Below, piece after piece: positions 8,340 to 18,129 of a DNA stretch of 64,000 nucleotides. A program made the translations under genes and the position numbers. The stretch comes from CAWGGS01 sp963822095 (lineage in GTDB: Bacteria > Desulfobacterota > Desulfobulbia > Desulfobulbales > Desulfocapsaceae), in contig CAWGGS010000015.1 of assembly GCA_963822095.1 (NCBI GenBank), positions 85,892 to 149,891 of the forward strand, written 5' to 3'. The notes beneath the pieces were generated by a model. It worked only from the letters and a program-made list of their open reading frames with translations, was not told the DNA's origin and did no database searches. The first letter of the stretch is position 1. Each line of letters starts with the position of its first letter.

Positions 8340-10295
8340 TCACTTTTGAAAACGTACCGGCCAGGATTCCAGATCTTCTATCAAATTGCGGTACTGCAGA
8401 CGGACATCATCACCCCGGGCTCGAAGGGCCATGGCCAGTGCCTTTGGGATATTGAGTGCCAGGTTTTTGCGCAACTTGTCAATATACTGCCTGGGGTAAT
8501 CAGAGTCGATGCGAAGCGACCAGTTATCCTGGCTGACCGTGCCGGGAATATTGTATGATTGCCGGATGCCGAGAAGATCGGTGAAAAAAACCATGATGTT
8601 TTGGGCCGGACCGATAAACAGGTCGGCGAATTTGGCCTGGGCAAGCTCCCCGCTGTCCCCCGCGACACGGCGTATCCATTTTTCCCGTTCGCCCGCAGCA
8701 ATATCCAGACGCTTGGCCAGATATTCAGCCTGTTGGAGGCATTCTCCATCCTGCAGCCAGCGTTCGGTGACCTGCCAGATCGAAGAGGTATCGTGATTGC
8801 CCAGCATCACCCAGTCCTGTGGCTGTGCATTTTCACAGCGGTAGACATCATGGGCCTTCTTTAAATCCGCCTTCTGGGTGACGAGGAAATGACCGAGACC
8901 GTACAATTCCATCACCTTTCTTATCGGATAGGGCCGGGTGCTCAGTATTTCACAGGCAATTTCGCTGGAACCGCGGTGATATTCGCGGGCCGAGGCCATA
9001 ATCTCCTCAAACCGTACGGCATACCGGCGAATCTGGTCGGGTTCCAGATTCATGACCCAGTCGTCGGCGTAGCGTTTTTCTCTCGGATTGATCTGATCGG
9101 GTCGAACGATGGCAAGCTCCGCCAGTCGTGGATGATCGGCCAGCGCCGGTGAAGCGAAAAGACGGGCACCTTCCTGTACGGCCTTATGAGTATCCTCCCT
9201 GTCGGCACGGTAGACCCACGGGCAGATCAGGCCATGCGGGTGATCGATGCGGATGCCGTCGAATTCCTGAAACAGTTTGTCTATCCGTCTTCTGAAAAAC
9301 ACGCGTGCCGGACCCGGAATACAGTTGCCTTCCGGGTCGAAGAGATTGAATTTGTGCGGATCCGGAACAGGGTAATTCCAGGGCTGGCCTTCCGGATTTG
9401 TCCGGCTCGGTGGTGCCCCCAGGAGATAATCGGCAAGCAGAAAGGATTGGGCCGACCATATATCTCTACCGGAGAGTCCGATCTGACAATCACCGAACAG
9501 CCTGAGATCGAGAAGCCTGCAATGTTTTCTGAGCTTACGGTGCTGCCAGTGCAGGAGAAATTGGATGAAAAAATATTCCTCCATCTCGTTTCGATGGCGC
9601 CTTTTGAGTTCCGTCTTTCGTTTCCTTGCCGCCTCGCCGCCACCCCGGGGTGGTGCAAAGAGCCGTTTGTCGATCAATGCCTGGGCACTTTCTCCCCACG
9701 CTTTCCAGCTTCTTCCGCCATACTGGCTTCGAAGCACTTCATAGAGTCCGTCTCGCTCCAGCCAATCGCCGTTATTCTGAAGAAATTCGTTAAAAGAACG
9801 GAGCAGCGCAGCCTGGAATCCGGTGCCTTCCCGGTCGCTGTTCTTCCTGACCCACCGGCCGATTTCAACGAGAAGGCTGCCCATGGCCTTTTCAGCGAAA
9901 TCCCCTTCGACTCGGTCGACAGGAGGAGCCTGCCCGTCAAGCAGGCAGGACAGCCATTCGGCTTGAATCAGGTTCCATGGTTTCTCGGTCAGCCGGAGGG
10001 GTGCCAGGGAAAGAGGATTTCGGGAAAAGAGGGTCGCGTCGTAGGGAGAAGGGTTCAATGGAGAGGTAATACCCTGCGGCCCGAACTGGAAGCCATTGAA
10101 ACCGAGGTCGCTTGCAAAGCGGACAAAGTGGAAGGCCCCGTGGGAATAGGGAGAGCCGCGACCGATATCCTCGCCCGGCAGGCTGGGAAAGGCAGCATCG
10201 TGGATGGAGAGAAGAAAGTTCCTGATACCAAGGACATTCAACGCCTTTCTTACCAGCGGCCGCAGTCTTGCAAAATCATACGACATACAGTTCAA
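8340..10295 (-). CDS. malQ: 4-alpha-glucanotransferase (amylomaltase, GH77)
   Basis: A 651-residue GH77-like enzyme. FDGIRIDHPHG holds the predicted nucleophile D351. The N-terminal region NFLLSIHDAAFPS...GFNGFQFGPQG and WVMLGNHDTSSIWQ fit the amylomaltase fold. It disproportionates malto-oligosaccharides and would reshape the chains handled by the neighbouring debranching, branching and trehalose enzymes. It is the last gene of the minus-strand cluster, 144 bp after glgB, so it may have its own promoter. The acid/base glutamate region (SEIACEILSTRPYP) deviates somewhat from the usual AEDLG-type motif. The sequence reads as a divergent GH77 member. Confidence 0.85.
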   Translation of the reverse strand: MNCMSYDFARLRPLVRKALNVLGIRNFLLSIHDAAFPSLPGEDIGRGSPYSHGAFHFVRFASDLGFNGFQFGPQGITSPLNPSPYDATLFSRNPLSLAPLRLTEKPWNLIQAEWLSCLLDGQAPPVDRVEGDFAEKAMGSLLVEIGRWVRKNSDREGTGFQAALLRSFNEFLQNNGDWLERDGLYEVLRSQYGGRSWKAWGESAQALIDKRLFAPPRGGGEAARKRKTELKRRHRNEMEEYFFIQFLLHWQHRKLRKHCRLLDLRLFGDCQIGLSGRDIWSAQSFLLADYLLGAPPSRTNPEGQPWNYPVPDPHKFNLFDPEGNCIPGPARVFFRRRIDKLFQEFDGIRIDHPHGLICPWVYRADREDTHKAVQEGARLFASPALADHPRLAELAIVRPDQINPREKRYADDWVMNLEPDQIRRYAVRFEEIMASAREYHRGSSEIACEILSTRPYPIRKVMELYGLGHFLVTQKADLKKAHDVYRCENAQPQDWVMLGNHDTSSIWQVTERWLQDGECLQQAEYLAKRLDIAAGEREKWIRRVAGDSGELAQAKFADLFIGPAQNIMVFFTDLLGIRQSYNIPGTVSQDNWSLRIDSDYPRQYIDKLRKNLALNIPKALAMALRARGDDVRLQYRNLIEDLESWPVRFQK

Positions 10296-10439
10296 CTCTT
10301 TGAGGAGATGATTCTTCTGAAGTTCTCATGGAGACAATTCTTCCGAGGAAAGGTCGTTGATAAAATCCCGCACAGGAAGGTAGGCTTTCCATGAGGAAAA
10401 AAATCTCAAGGGTGATCATCTTACACCGTCCTGCCTTCT

Positions 10440-12344
10440 TCAAGGCCTTTTCAGCCGAAAGGCAACCACTGCCAACGGGGGCAGGGTGATATTGATGGAC
10501 TGAAACTCACCATGCATGGCCACCGGGGTCGTTTCCACACCGCCCAAATTGCCCTGGCCACTGCCACCGTAAAGCGACGCATCGCTGTTGAGTACCTCTT
10601 CCCAGAAGCCCGCTTCCGGAACCCCCACCCGATAGTTATGGCGTGGAACCGGGGTAAAATTGGTAATGCAGATCAGGATATCATGAGGATTCCTGCAACG
10701 ACGCATGTAACTCAGAATGGACTGCTCACTGTCGTTGCAGTCGATCCAGGAAAATCCATCTGAGGTGGTGTCGAGCTCGTGAAGAGGCGGGCACCCTCGC
10801 AGAAAGGTGTTGAGATCCCGAACCCAGCGCTGCAGGCCCTGGTGATTAGGAGCCTCCAGGCACGCCCAATCGATCTGGGTTTCATGATTCCATTCCTGCC
10901 ATTGACCGATCTCGTCACCCATGAAGAGCAGTTTTTTACCGGGATGGGTATACATATAGCCATAGAGCAGGCGCAGATTTGCAAATTTTCGCCACTCGTC
11001 ACCCGGCATCTTGCCCAGCATCGATCCTTTGCCGTGGACCACTTCGTCATGGGAAAAGGCCAGGATAAAATTCTCCTGAAAGGCATAGAGCAGGCTGAAG
11101 GTCAGGTTATGGTGACGGAAGCTTCTGAATACCGGGTCATTGCTCATATAGAGCAGTGAGTCGTGCATCCAGCCCATATTCCATTTGAAACCGAAGCCGA
11201 GTCCCCCCACATAGGTCGGGCGGGAAACCATGGGCCAGGATGTGGATTCCTCCGCCATGGTCATGACATCGGGGTGCTCCTGATATACCAGCTGATTGAA
11301 TCGCTTGAGAAATTCGATAGCCTCGAGATTTTCCCGACCACCATACCGGTTCGGTATCCATTCTCCTTCCTTGCGGGAATAATCCAGATAGAGCATGGAA
11401 GATACGGCATCGACGCGCAGTCCGTCAATATGATAGACCTCCAGCCAGAAAAGGGCGTTGCTCAGCAGGAAATCGACAACCTCGCGTCGACCGAAATTGA
11501 AGACAAAGGTGCCCCAGTCCTGTTGCTCCCCCTGACGCGGATCGGCATGCTCATAAAGATGGGTGCCGTCAAAATAGCCAAGGCCGTGTGCATCGCGAGG
11601 AAAATGAGCCGGTACCCAGTCGAGGATGACACCTATTGAGTGGCGATGCAGTGTATCGACCAGATGCATGAAATCCTGGGGTGTGCCGAAACGGCTGGTC
11701 GGTGCGAAATAGCCGACCGTCTGGTACCCCCAGGAGCCATCGAAGGGGTGCTCATTAATTGGCAGCAATTCCACATGGGTAAAACCCATATGACCGACAT
11801 ATTCGGCCAGTTTGTCAGCAATTTCCACATAGGTCAGCCAGCGTCCGTCCTCACCACGCATCCAGGAACCCAGATGCACCTCGTAGACGGCGATGGGGGC
11901 ATCGTGACGATTGTTTTTGCCCCGGCAGGCCATCCAGTCATCGTCCTGCCATTGATACCCATCCAGATCCCAGATGATAGAAGCGGTAGCCGGCCGAATC
12001 TCACAGAAGAAGGAATAGGGATCTGCCTTCTGAACCCGGTAGCCGCCTGCTTGGGAGGTGATATCGTATTTATACAGTGTCCCGGCGGTAAGCCCGGGAA
12101 TATATCCCTGCCAATAGCCTGAATCACCGATGCTTTTAAGAAGATGAGCGGAACCATCCCAACCGTTGAACTCGCCGATCACGGCTACTTGCCGGGCATT
12201 GGGAGCCCAGACGGCGAAACAGGCCCCCTTTTGGCCGTCATGTTCAAGGACATGGGCACCGAGTTTTTCCCAGGCTCTGTAATGTGTGCCTTCAGAAAGA
12301 AGGTGAAGATCGTAGTCTGTTAAGATGCCTTTATTCGTAGTCAT
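10440..12344 (-). CDS. glgB: 1,4-alpha-glucan branching enzyme (GH13)
   Basis: A 634-residue enzyme that makes alpha-1,6 branches in glycogen-like glucans. It has an N-terminal CBM48-like domain (CFAVWAPNARQVAVIGEFNGW) without the extra N1 module found in longer homologues. A GH13 barrel follows with VGYFAPTSRFGTP, nucleophile D312 in DGLRVDAVSSM and the acid/base glutamate in MAEEST. FSHDEVVHGK is also diagnostic for GlgB. Its ATG overlaps the treS/maltokinase stop by four bases (ATGA), implying translational coupling. In the GlgE pathway this enzyme branches the linear glucan that GlgE extends. Confidence 0.96.
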   Translation of the reverse strand: MTTNKGILTDYDLHLLSEGTHYRAWEKLGAHVLEHDGQKGACFAVWAPNARQVAVIGEFNGWDGSAHLLKSIGDSGYWQGYIPGLTAGTLYKYDITSQAGGYRVQKADPYSFFCEIRPATASIIWDLDGYQWQDDDWMACRGKNNRHDAPIAVYEVHLGSWMRGEDGRWLTYVEIADKLAEYVGHMGFTHVELLPINEHPFDGSWGYQTVGYFAPTSRFGTPQDFMHLVDTLHRHSIGVILDWVPAHFPRDAHGLGYFDGTHLYEHADPRQGEQQDWGTFVFNFGRREVVDFLLSNALFWLEVYHIDGLRVDAVSSMLYLDYSRKEGEWIPNRYGGRENLEAIEFLKRFNQLVYQEHPDVMTMAEESTSWPMVSRPTYVGGLGFGFKWNMGWMHDSLLYMSNDPVFRSFRHHNLTFSLLYAFQENFILAFSHDEVVHGKGSMLGKMPGDEWRKFANLRLLYGYMYTHPGKKLLFMGDEIGQWQEWNHETQIDWACLEAPNHQGLQRWVRDLNTFLRGCPPLHELDTTSDGFSWIDCNDSEQSILSYMRRCRNPHDILICITNFTPVPRHNYRVGVPEAGFWEEVLNSDASLYGGSGQGNLGGVETTPVAMHGEFQSINITLPPLAVVAFRLKRP

Positions 12345-15300
12345 TGTTTTCGTCCGGTCTGTTTTTGTCGTTTGATGATATCGATGATGCCGGCAAGGGG
12401 TATGTGGACCCAGTCCGGCCTATTGTTGAGTTCGTACTGCAGTTCGTAAAAAGCCTTCTCGAGAAGGAAGACATCGAGAATGAACGCAGGATCGACTGTG
12501 GGCAGAAATGGTGCCCTGGCGGCGGTCTCGAGATAGGCGGACAAAAATGCCGCACTGGTCCATTCATACCAGGCATCTCTCCACGGCTGGATCCGTTTTT
12601 CCACGGTGCTGTTGCTTTTGTCCTCGGAAAACGGAGCCTGGGCGGCATAATGCAATGACCGGATCATGCCGGCCACATCCTTTAGCGGCGAGTTCTTGCA
12701 CCGTCTCTCTGCCAGCGGTCGCAAAGGCTCTCCTTCAAAGTCCAGGAGGATAAAATCATCGGCATCGGTTCTTAAAACCTGGCCCAGATGATAATCACCG
12801 TGTATACGGATCAAGACCCCGATATCCTCGGCGAACTCAGGAAGAAGATCAAGCTTGCTGAGCAGGGCCGGACCTTCTACTAGAACCAGGTCCGCCGCCT
12901 TGTGGACAGGGGCAGGGAAATCTGAAATTTTATTGCCGAGCAGGGCCAGGGCCTCCCCGGCTTCCCGAGAGATTGCATCAGACAATCGCTCGACGAATAA
13001 CCGGGTTGCTTTTTCCGGTTTAAAATCCCGGTTGCGAGTATCTTTTGCCAGAGCCAGGTGAAACTCGGCTGTTCGACGGCCAAGGATTCGCATATCCTGC
13101 AGGAACCCGTGGGTCATGCCGGTAAAGGCAGCAGGCGGATCCCTGCGCGATGCCTCGATGAGATCAGGTGCGGAAGCGGGCGGCGCTTCTCCTTGTGCCG
13201 CCTGCTCTTCGGCTTTTTGACAATACCCTTTCAAGGCCTCCAGGGCATAGGTCCACCCATCTTCTCTGTTGGGAACAAACTCCTGCAGCATGCCCACCGT
13301 TGATTCAAGCCCGGATTTATCGGTGTAGCGGATTGCCCCCGCGACCTTAGCAATGCCTGTGAACCGGCTTTGCTCGGTAAGATACAGGCTCATCTCCACT
13401 TCGGGATTGACCCCCTGCTCGAGTTTTCGATAGAGCTTCAATACGAATGCCTCATCGATGATCACGGAGGTATTGCTCTGCTCTACGCCGAGTTTTCTGA
13501 CCGTGAAATTGGAACTGTCTCGATCGGCCATATCGTCATAAGCGCTGGTCGTCTGCATGGAAAGGGAGCCACCGACCGCAGTTCGATACCTTCGGCTGTC
13601 ACCGATGGCGCTGAACAAGACATCGCAGGAGGCCCTGTCCATCAGCGCGTCATAGAGAATTCCCTCTCCTCGTTGGTTTTTCACCGTGGCTACGATGGAG
13701 TCCGGTATTTCTTCGGCCAGGGTTATTGCCGTCTTTCCCTGGGTGATTTTCAGCGGCATGACATAGGCCTCTTTGCCACCTGAGGCGTAGCTTGTCTCGA
13801 TCAGGAGTATGTAGAAGGATGCTCCAAGCTTACACCAATCGCTGATCCGACAGGACGCCAACTCCCGGGCTTTCCCGCGGAACCATCGCTGTCTGGCAAG
13901 AAACCGCGGCAGGATATCGTTGCCAAGGGTATAAAGATATTCCCGCTCAAGCAGGGTCACCCACATCTCATCCAGGAGAAGCTGAGGGATCTCGGGCAGA
14001 GCGGCAGTCTTCTGCTGTCCTGCTTTTATCGGTTCGGCCGGTGATTCGAGCCTGAACCAGTAGAAGCTGTGGGGGCCCAGGGTGAGAAAATAGGGGGATT
14101 CTCCAATCGGCGGAAATTCTGTTCTCCCGATCATTTCAACCGGAATGCGCCCGCTGAAATCGGCAAGATCCAACTCCGCCGGCTGAACAAAACGGGAGAG
14201 ATTGGCGACAATAAGCAGAATTTCCGCTTTGTAGCTGCGGACATAGGCGAGAATCGTTCTGTTTTCAAGCTTTATAAACCGGAAGGTACCCCGGCCGAAT
14301 GCTTTGTGCTGCCGGCGCAGGGCGATCATCCGGCGCATGAAATGCAGCATGGAGGAGGGATCGCGTTCCTGTGCCTCGACATTGATTGCCTGGTATCCAT
14401 AGACTGGATCCATTATCACCGGCAGATACAGGCGGGCAACATCGGCCGTGGAAAAACCCGCGTTTCTATCCATATTCCAGTGCATGGGAGTGCGGACGCC
14501 ATCCCTGTCACCCAGGAAGATATTGTCGCCCATCCCAATCTCGTCACCGTAGTAGATTACAGGCGAGCCGGGCATGGAAAAAAGCAGGGAGTTTAACAGT
14601 TCCATACGGCGACGGCTGTTATCAAGCAATGGCGCCAAACGGCGGCGAATGCCGACATTGAGCCTCATCCTGGCATCCGTGGCATACTCCCCATACATAT
14701 AATCCCGTTCTGCATCGGTCACCATCTCCAGGGTCAACTCATCGTGATTACGCAGAAAAAGAGCCCACTGACAGCTGTCAGGTATGGCGGGGGTACGCTC
14801 GAGTATCTCAGTAATGGGATGGCGGTCTTCCTGGCGGAGAGCCATGAACATTCTGGGCATCAAGGGAAAATGATAGGCCATATGACATTCATCGCCGTCT
14901 CCGAAATAGCGGCGGACATATTCAGGCCACTGATTGGCCTCCGCCAGGAGCATCCGCCCGGTATATTGACGGTCGAGGTATGAGCGGAACTGTTTGAGAA
15001 CATTGTGCGTTTCCGGGAGGTTCTCATTGTTGGTGCCTTCCCGGACACAGAGATAAGGAACCGCGTCCAGGCGCATACCATCGACCCCCAAATCGAACCA
15101 GAATTTCATCACCTTCAGCACGGCCTTAACGACCTTGGGATTATTATGGTTCAAATCGGGCTGATGGGAAAAGAACCGGTGCCAATAGTAGGCCTTGGCC
15201 TCCGAGTCCCAAGCCCAGTTGGAATTTTCGGTATCGGTGAAAATGATCCTGGTGTCCTGAAACTTGTCGTTGGTGTCGCTCCAGACATAATAATTGCGGC

Positions 15301-15682
15301 GGGCGCTCTTGGCTTTCGCTCTTCTGGCTGCCTGGAACCAGTGATGCTGGTCCGACGTGTGGTTGATGACAAGCTCGGTTATGATCCGTATTCCGCGCCG
15401 ATGTGCCTCACGTATCAACATCCTGAAATCACGCAGGGTCCCATAGCGTGGATGGATCGACAGATAATCGGAGATGTCATACCCGTCATCCCTGAAGGGC
15501 GAAGGATAAAACGGCAGAAGCCACAGGGTGTTTACCTCGAGCTGTTGCAGGTAATCGAGTTTTTCGATCAGTCCGCGAAAATCTCCGCTGCCGTCGCCAT
15601 TGCTGTCCTTGAATGCCTTTACAGGCATCTCATAAATAATAGCGTCCTTGTACCAGAGAGGATCTGTCTGTCCTGAAACCAT
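12341..15682 (-). CDS. treS: Trehalose synthase-maltokinase fusion (TreS-Mak/Pep2)
   Basis: About 1113 residues from the preferred start. The N-terminal half (about 1-560) is a GH13 trehalose synthase: DPLWYKDAIIYEMPVKAF, nucleophile D206 in DGMRLDAVPYL, acid/base in LLAEANQWPEYV. It interconverts trehalose and maltose. The C-terminal half (about 600-1113) is a maltokinase with FLARQRWFRGKAR, the kinase catalytic loop HGDYHLGQ (H961) and LDFEGEPLRPLAERR. It makes the maltose-1-phosphate used by GlgE. I favour ATG 15682, which gives the conserved N-terminus and has an AAGGAG site. An in-frame ATG at 15742, six bases after the glgE stop, would add 20 residues. It couples to glgB by a 4-bp overlap. 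Confidence 0.95.
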   Translation of the reverse strand: MVSGQTDPLWYKDAIIYEMPVKAFKDSNGDGSGDFRGLIEKLDYLQQLEVNTLWLLPFYPSPFRDDGYDISDYLSIHPRYGTLRDFRMLIREAHRRGIRIITELVINHTSDQHHWFQAARRAKAKSARRNYYVWSDTNDKFQDTRIIFTDTENSNWAWDSEAKAYYWHRFFSHQPDLNHNNPKVVKAVLKVMKFWFDLGVDGMRLDAVPYLCVREGTNNENLPETHNVLKQFRSYLDRQYTGRMLLAEANQWPEYVRRYFGDGDECHMAYHFPLMPRMFMALRQEDRHPITEILERTPAIPDSCQWALFLRNHDELTLEMVTDAERDYMYGEYATDARMRLNVGIRRRLAPLLDNSRRRMELLNSLLFSMPGSPVIYYGDEIGMGDNIFLGDRDGVRTPMHWNMDRNAGFSTADVARLYLPVIMDPVYGYQAINVEAQERDPSSMLHFMRRMIALRRQHKAFGRGTFRFIKLENRTILAYVRSYKAEILLIVANLSRFVQPAELDLADFSGRIPVEMIGRTEFPPIGESPYFLTLGPHSFYWFRLESPAEPIKAGQQKTAALPEIPQLLLDEMWVTLLEREYLYTLGNDILPRFLARQRWFRGKARELASCRISDWCKLGASFYILLIETSYASGGKEAYVMPLKITQGKTAITLAEEIPDSIVATVKNQRGEGILYDALMDRASCDVLFSAIGDSRRYRTAVGGSLSMQTTSAYDDMADRDSSNFTVRKLGVEQSNTSVIIDEAFVLKLYRKLEQGVNPEVEMSLYLTEQSRFTGIAKVAGAIRYTDKSGLESTVGMLQEFVPNREDGWTYALEALKGYCQKAEEQAAQGEAPPASAPDLIEASRRDPPAAFTGMTHGFLQDMRILGRRTAEFHLALAKDTRNRDFKPEKATRLFVERLSDAISREAGEALALLGNKISDFPAPVHKAADLVLVEGPALLSKLDLLPEFAEDIGVLIRIHGDYHLGQVLRTDADDFILLDFEGEPLRPLAERRCKNSPLKDVAGMIRSLHYAAQAPFSEDKSNSTVEKRIQPWRDAWYEWTSAAFLSAYLETAARAPFLPTVDPAFILDVFLLEKAFYELQYELNNRPDWVHIPLAGIIDIIKRQKQTGRKQ

Positions 15683-15748
15683 ATATCGATTTTCTCCTTT
15701 TCTCCTGACAGCCCCTGAGAGCCAGGAGGTTGATATTGACATTCTTTC

Positions 15749-16399
15749 TCACATGAAATAATCGAAATCATGTTCAGTCCGCAACCGGCGCCTCACCCTG
15801 AAGATCTGGGCCGGGCAGGATTCGGGATCGAGCCGGACATAATTGTTTCTCCCTTGCCAGAGATACCGGCTGTCACCAATAAGTTCATGAACCTGAAAGA
15901 TCTCATTTTCATCTATGCCCAATGCCTCCAGGGGAACCTGGAGCCAACCGTCTTGAACATGATGGGGGTCGAGGTTGACCGCCACCAGGAGAATATTGGA
16001 AAAATTCTCGGTCCGCTTACCGTAGAAGAGCAGCTGTTCATTGTCCACCGGATAGAAGGCCAGCCCTCTGTTTGCTGCCAATGCCGGATTGGTTCTGCGG
16101 ATGGTGTTGACTTTAGCGATAAAGGCATGGAGATTTCCGGGTTTGCCCCAGTCCCGGGGTTTAATTTCAAATTTCTCCGAATTCAGGTACTCCTCGCTGC
16201 CCGGTAATGCCTCGTTTTCCAGGAGTTCGAACCCGCTGTATATCCCATAGCATGCCGACAGTGTAGCTGCCAGAACAAGCCGGGTCATGAATGCCGGCCG
16301 GCCGCCGAACTGAAGGTACTCCGACAGGATGTCCGGGGTGTTGGCAAAGAAGTTGGGCCGGAAATACTCACGCACCTCGGTGTTTACCAACTCCTGCAT
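15749..16399 (-). CDS. glgE: GlgE C-terminal part, separated by frameshift
   Basis: A 216-codon open frame that is the natural continuation of GlgE in the next frame. TEVREYFRPNFFANTPDIL, the segment from GRPAFMTRLVLAATL to SACYGIYSGFELLE and the C-terminal beta domain (ILLVAVNLDPHHVQDGWLQVPL) are all standard for the end of maltosyltransferases. The ATG at 16399 is internal and has no convincing ribosome site, so this part is unlikely to be an independent gene. Joined to the upstream part by removing one base near 16418-16421, it gives a full-length enzyme of roughly 670 residues. It ends 6 bp before the alternative treS start. Confidence 0.85.
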   Translation of the reverse strand: MQELVNTEVREYFRPNFFANTPDILSEYLQFGGRPAFMTRLVLAATLSACYGIYSGFELLENEALPGSEEYLNSEKFEIKPRDWGKPGNLHAFIAKVNTIRRTNPALAANRGLAFYPVDNEQLLFYGKRTENFSNILLVAVNLDPHHVQDGWLQVPLEALGIDENEIFQVHELIGDSRYLWQGRNNYVRLDPESCPAQIFRVRRRLRTEHDFDYFM

Positions 16400-17756
16400 A
16401 TACTCGGTCAGCTGTTGTTTCGTAGTTGCGCCAGGTAAAATAGGTGTAAGACTGGCTGAACCCTACCTTGGCCAGGGCGTATTTGACCTTGGGCCTGGTA
16501 AATGCCTCAGCGAGAAAAACGGTGTCTGGATGCTCCCGGCGCACCTCGGAAATCAGCCATTTCCAGAAACGAAGCGGCTTGGTATGGGGGTTGTCCACCC
16601 TGAAGATACGCACGCCCCGGTCAATCCAGAATATGACGATGCTTTTCAGTTCCTGCCAAAGGGTGCGCCACTCCTTGCAGTCGAAGTTGAGAGGGTAGAT
16701 ATCCTCATATTTTTTCGGAGGATTTTCGGCAAATTTGATTGTGCCGTCAGGTCGATGCCGGAACCACTCGGGGTGTTCCCGGACGTAGGGATGGTCCGGT
16801 GAACACTGAAAGGCGATATCAAGGGCCAGCTCCAGTCCCTGCGCTCTGGCAGCAGCCAGTAGATGGTCAAAATCCTCCAGGGTGCCGAGGTCGGGATGGA
16901 CGGATTTGTGGCCGCCCTTTTCAGAACCGATGGCCCACGGGCTGCCGGGATCTTCTTCAGTTGCCAAAAGCTGGTTGTTGCGGCCTTTGCGGTTGGTGCG
17001 GCCGATGGGATGGATCGGCGGCAGATAAAGAACATCAAACCCCAGGTGCACGATCTCCGGAATCTTGTTCTCAAGATCGGCAAACGTTCCGCTTTTCTCG
17101 GGGGAACCGGTGACCGAACGAGGGAAAATTTCATACCAGGCGCCGAACCCGGCTCTTTCCGGCTCCACCGTGACGGCAAGGGACACTCCCGCAACAGTCT
17201 CGTTTGACCGGTCGGGATACCGGCCTATGATGCCACAGGTATCGTCTGCCGTGGCTAGAGCCACCAGATCGGCCTGGGATTCACCACTTCGCAGTTTGAT
17301 TGAAAGTGTCGATAGCCACTCCCGATCCGGGGTTTCCGCCCTTTGGGCGGCCTCCTCGATCATTGCTGCGCCTTCCAGGAGTTCGCTGGTGACCTGTTGA
17401 CCTGCGGCGAATTTTTTTTGGATCTCACCCTGCCAGGTGGAGAAATTGTCGATCCAGGCCTTGATGGTGTACAGAAAGGTCCCGGTCTGCTCCACTGAAA
17501 ACTCTGCTTCCCATACATCATTGGCACGCCGGGCCATGGGCGTCTCATGCCATTCGCCTACCGGGGTGCAATAACAGAGAAGCGCCTTCACGTCGTCATG
17601 CCCATCGGCAAAAACGGAGGCCCGGACCCTGACGTTCTCGCCTCTTGTCCTTTTAATTGGAAAAGCACCGGAGTCGATCTGGGGCTTGATATCTTCTATC
17701 CATGCCCTTGGGGCAATTTCCCGGGGAAGTGATTGCTGCGTTTGTTCCTGCTGCAT
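16368..17756 (-). CDS. glgE: Alpha-1,4-glucan:maltose-1-phosphate maltosyltransferase, N-terminal part (frameshifted)
   Basis: GlgE (GH13_3) elongates alpha-1,4-glucan using maltose-1-phosphate. This frame gives an N-terminal beta domain (about 1-190) and most of the barrel: GFDVLYLPPIHPIGRTNRKG, the region through EHPEWFRHRPDG, and the predicted nucleophile D388 in FRVDNPHTKP. At SYTYFTWRNYE the frame shifts, and it ends 18 codons later with sequence unlike the family. The ATG follows AAGGAGGGACC. It heads the glgE-treS/mak-glgB set. If the shift is real the enzyme would lack its C-terminal barrel elements and be inactive. A one-base sequencing error (extra A in GAAAC) is equally possible. 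Confidence 0.9.
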   Translation of the reverse strand: MQQEQTQQSLPREIAPRAWIEDIKPQIDSGAFPIKRTRGENVRVRASVFADGHDDVKALLCYCTPVGEWHETPMARRANDVWEAEFSVEQTGTFLYTIKAWIDNFSTWQGEIQKKFAAGQQVTSELLEGAAMIEEAAQRAETPDREWLSTLSIKLRSGESQADLVALATADDTCGIIGRYPDRSNETVAGVSLAVTVEPERAGFGAWYEIFPRSVTGSPEKSGTFADLENKIPEIVHLGFDVLYLPPIHPIGRTNRKGRNNQLLATEEDPGSPWAIGSEKGGHKSVHPDLGTLEDFDHLLAAARAQGLELALDIAFQCSPDHPYVREHPEWFRHRPDGTIKFAENPPKKYEDIYPLNFDCKEWRTLWQELKSIVIFWIDRGVRIFRVDNPHTKPLRFWKWLISEVRREHPDTVFLAEAFTRPKVKYALAKVGFSQSYTYFTWRNYETTADRVYAGVGKHRGA

Positions 17757-17835
17757 GGTCCCTCCTTGAATACATGCCTGAACTATAATTCTTACAAACA
17801 GTTTGGTTTCTGGGGTTGCACTTCCAGCTCTCTTG

Positions 17836-18126
17836 TCATCTGAGCTTCACTGAAGGTCTTTCAACTTTTGCAAGCAACGTAGAGTTAGGAAAAAAAGACC
17901 ATTTATGGACAGGCACTACCTGAAGATGTGGAGAACAACAACCTTCATACCAAAAGGAATCCTCTGTCGGAAGGTTATATGAAACTATATGCACTATCCC
18001 GGGGACAACAAGATATGTCTGCACAAAGCGCAACCGGTCGCCAAGCGACACATGACCGTGGAAATTCAACACCGGGCCTGTTCGAAGAGAAGACATCAGG
18101 TCGTTGGCAAAGACGTCTGTTTTCAT
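17836..18126 (-). CDS. Small hypothetical protein coupled to treY
   Basis: A 96-codon open frame whose ATG lies three bases after the treY stop, preceded by GGGGAGGA at ideal spacing. Translation initiation here is therefore well supported. The first 35 or so codons look coding (frequent GTC, GCC, GAC, CTG), while the remainder is more AT-rich and looks random. I do not recognise the sequence (MKTDVFANDLMSSLRTG...). It may be a truncated remnant of a larger gene, for example one that once continued the glucan operon, or a genuine small protein. Confidence 0.4.
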   Translation of the reverse strand: MKTDVFANDLMSSLRTGPVLNFHGHVSLGDRLRFVQTYLVVPGIVHIVSYNLPTEDSFWYEGCCSPHLQVVPVHKWSFFPNSTLLAKVERPSVKLR

Positions 18127-18129
18127 CGC

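Noticed and set aside
9186..10394. Plus-strand open frame of about 400 codons opposite malQ
   Set aside because: Antisense to a well-supported GH77 gene; no motif or ribosome site.
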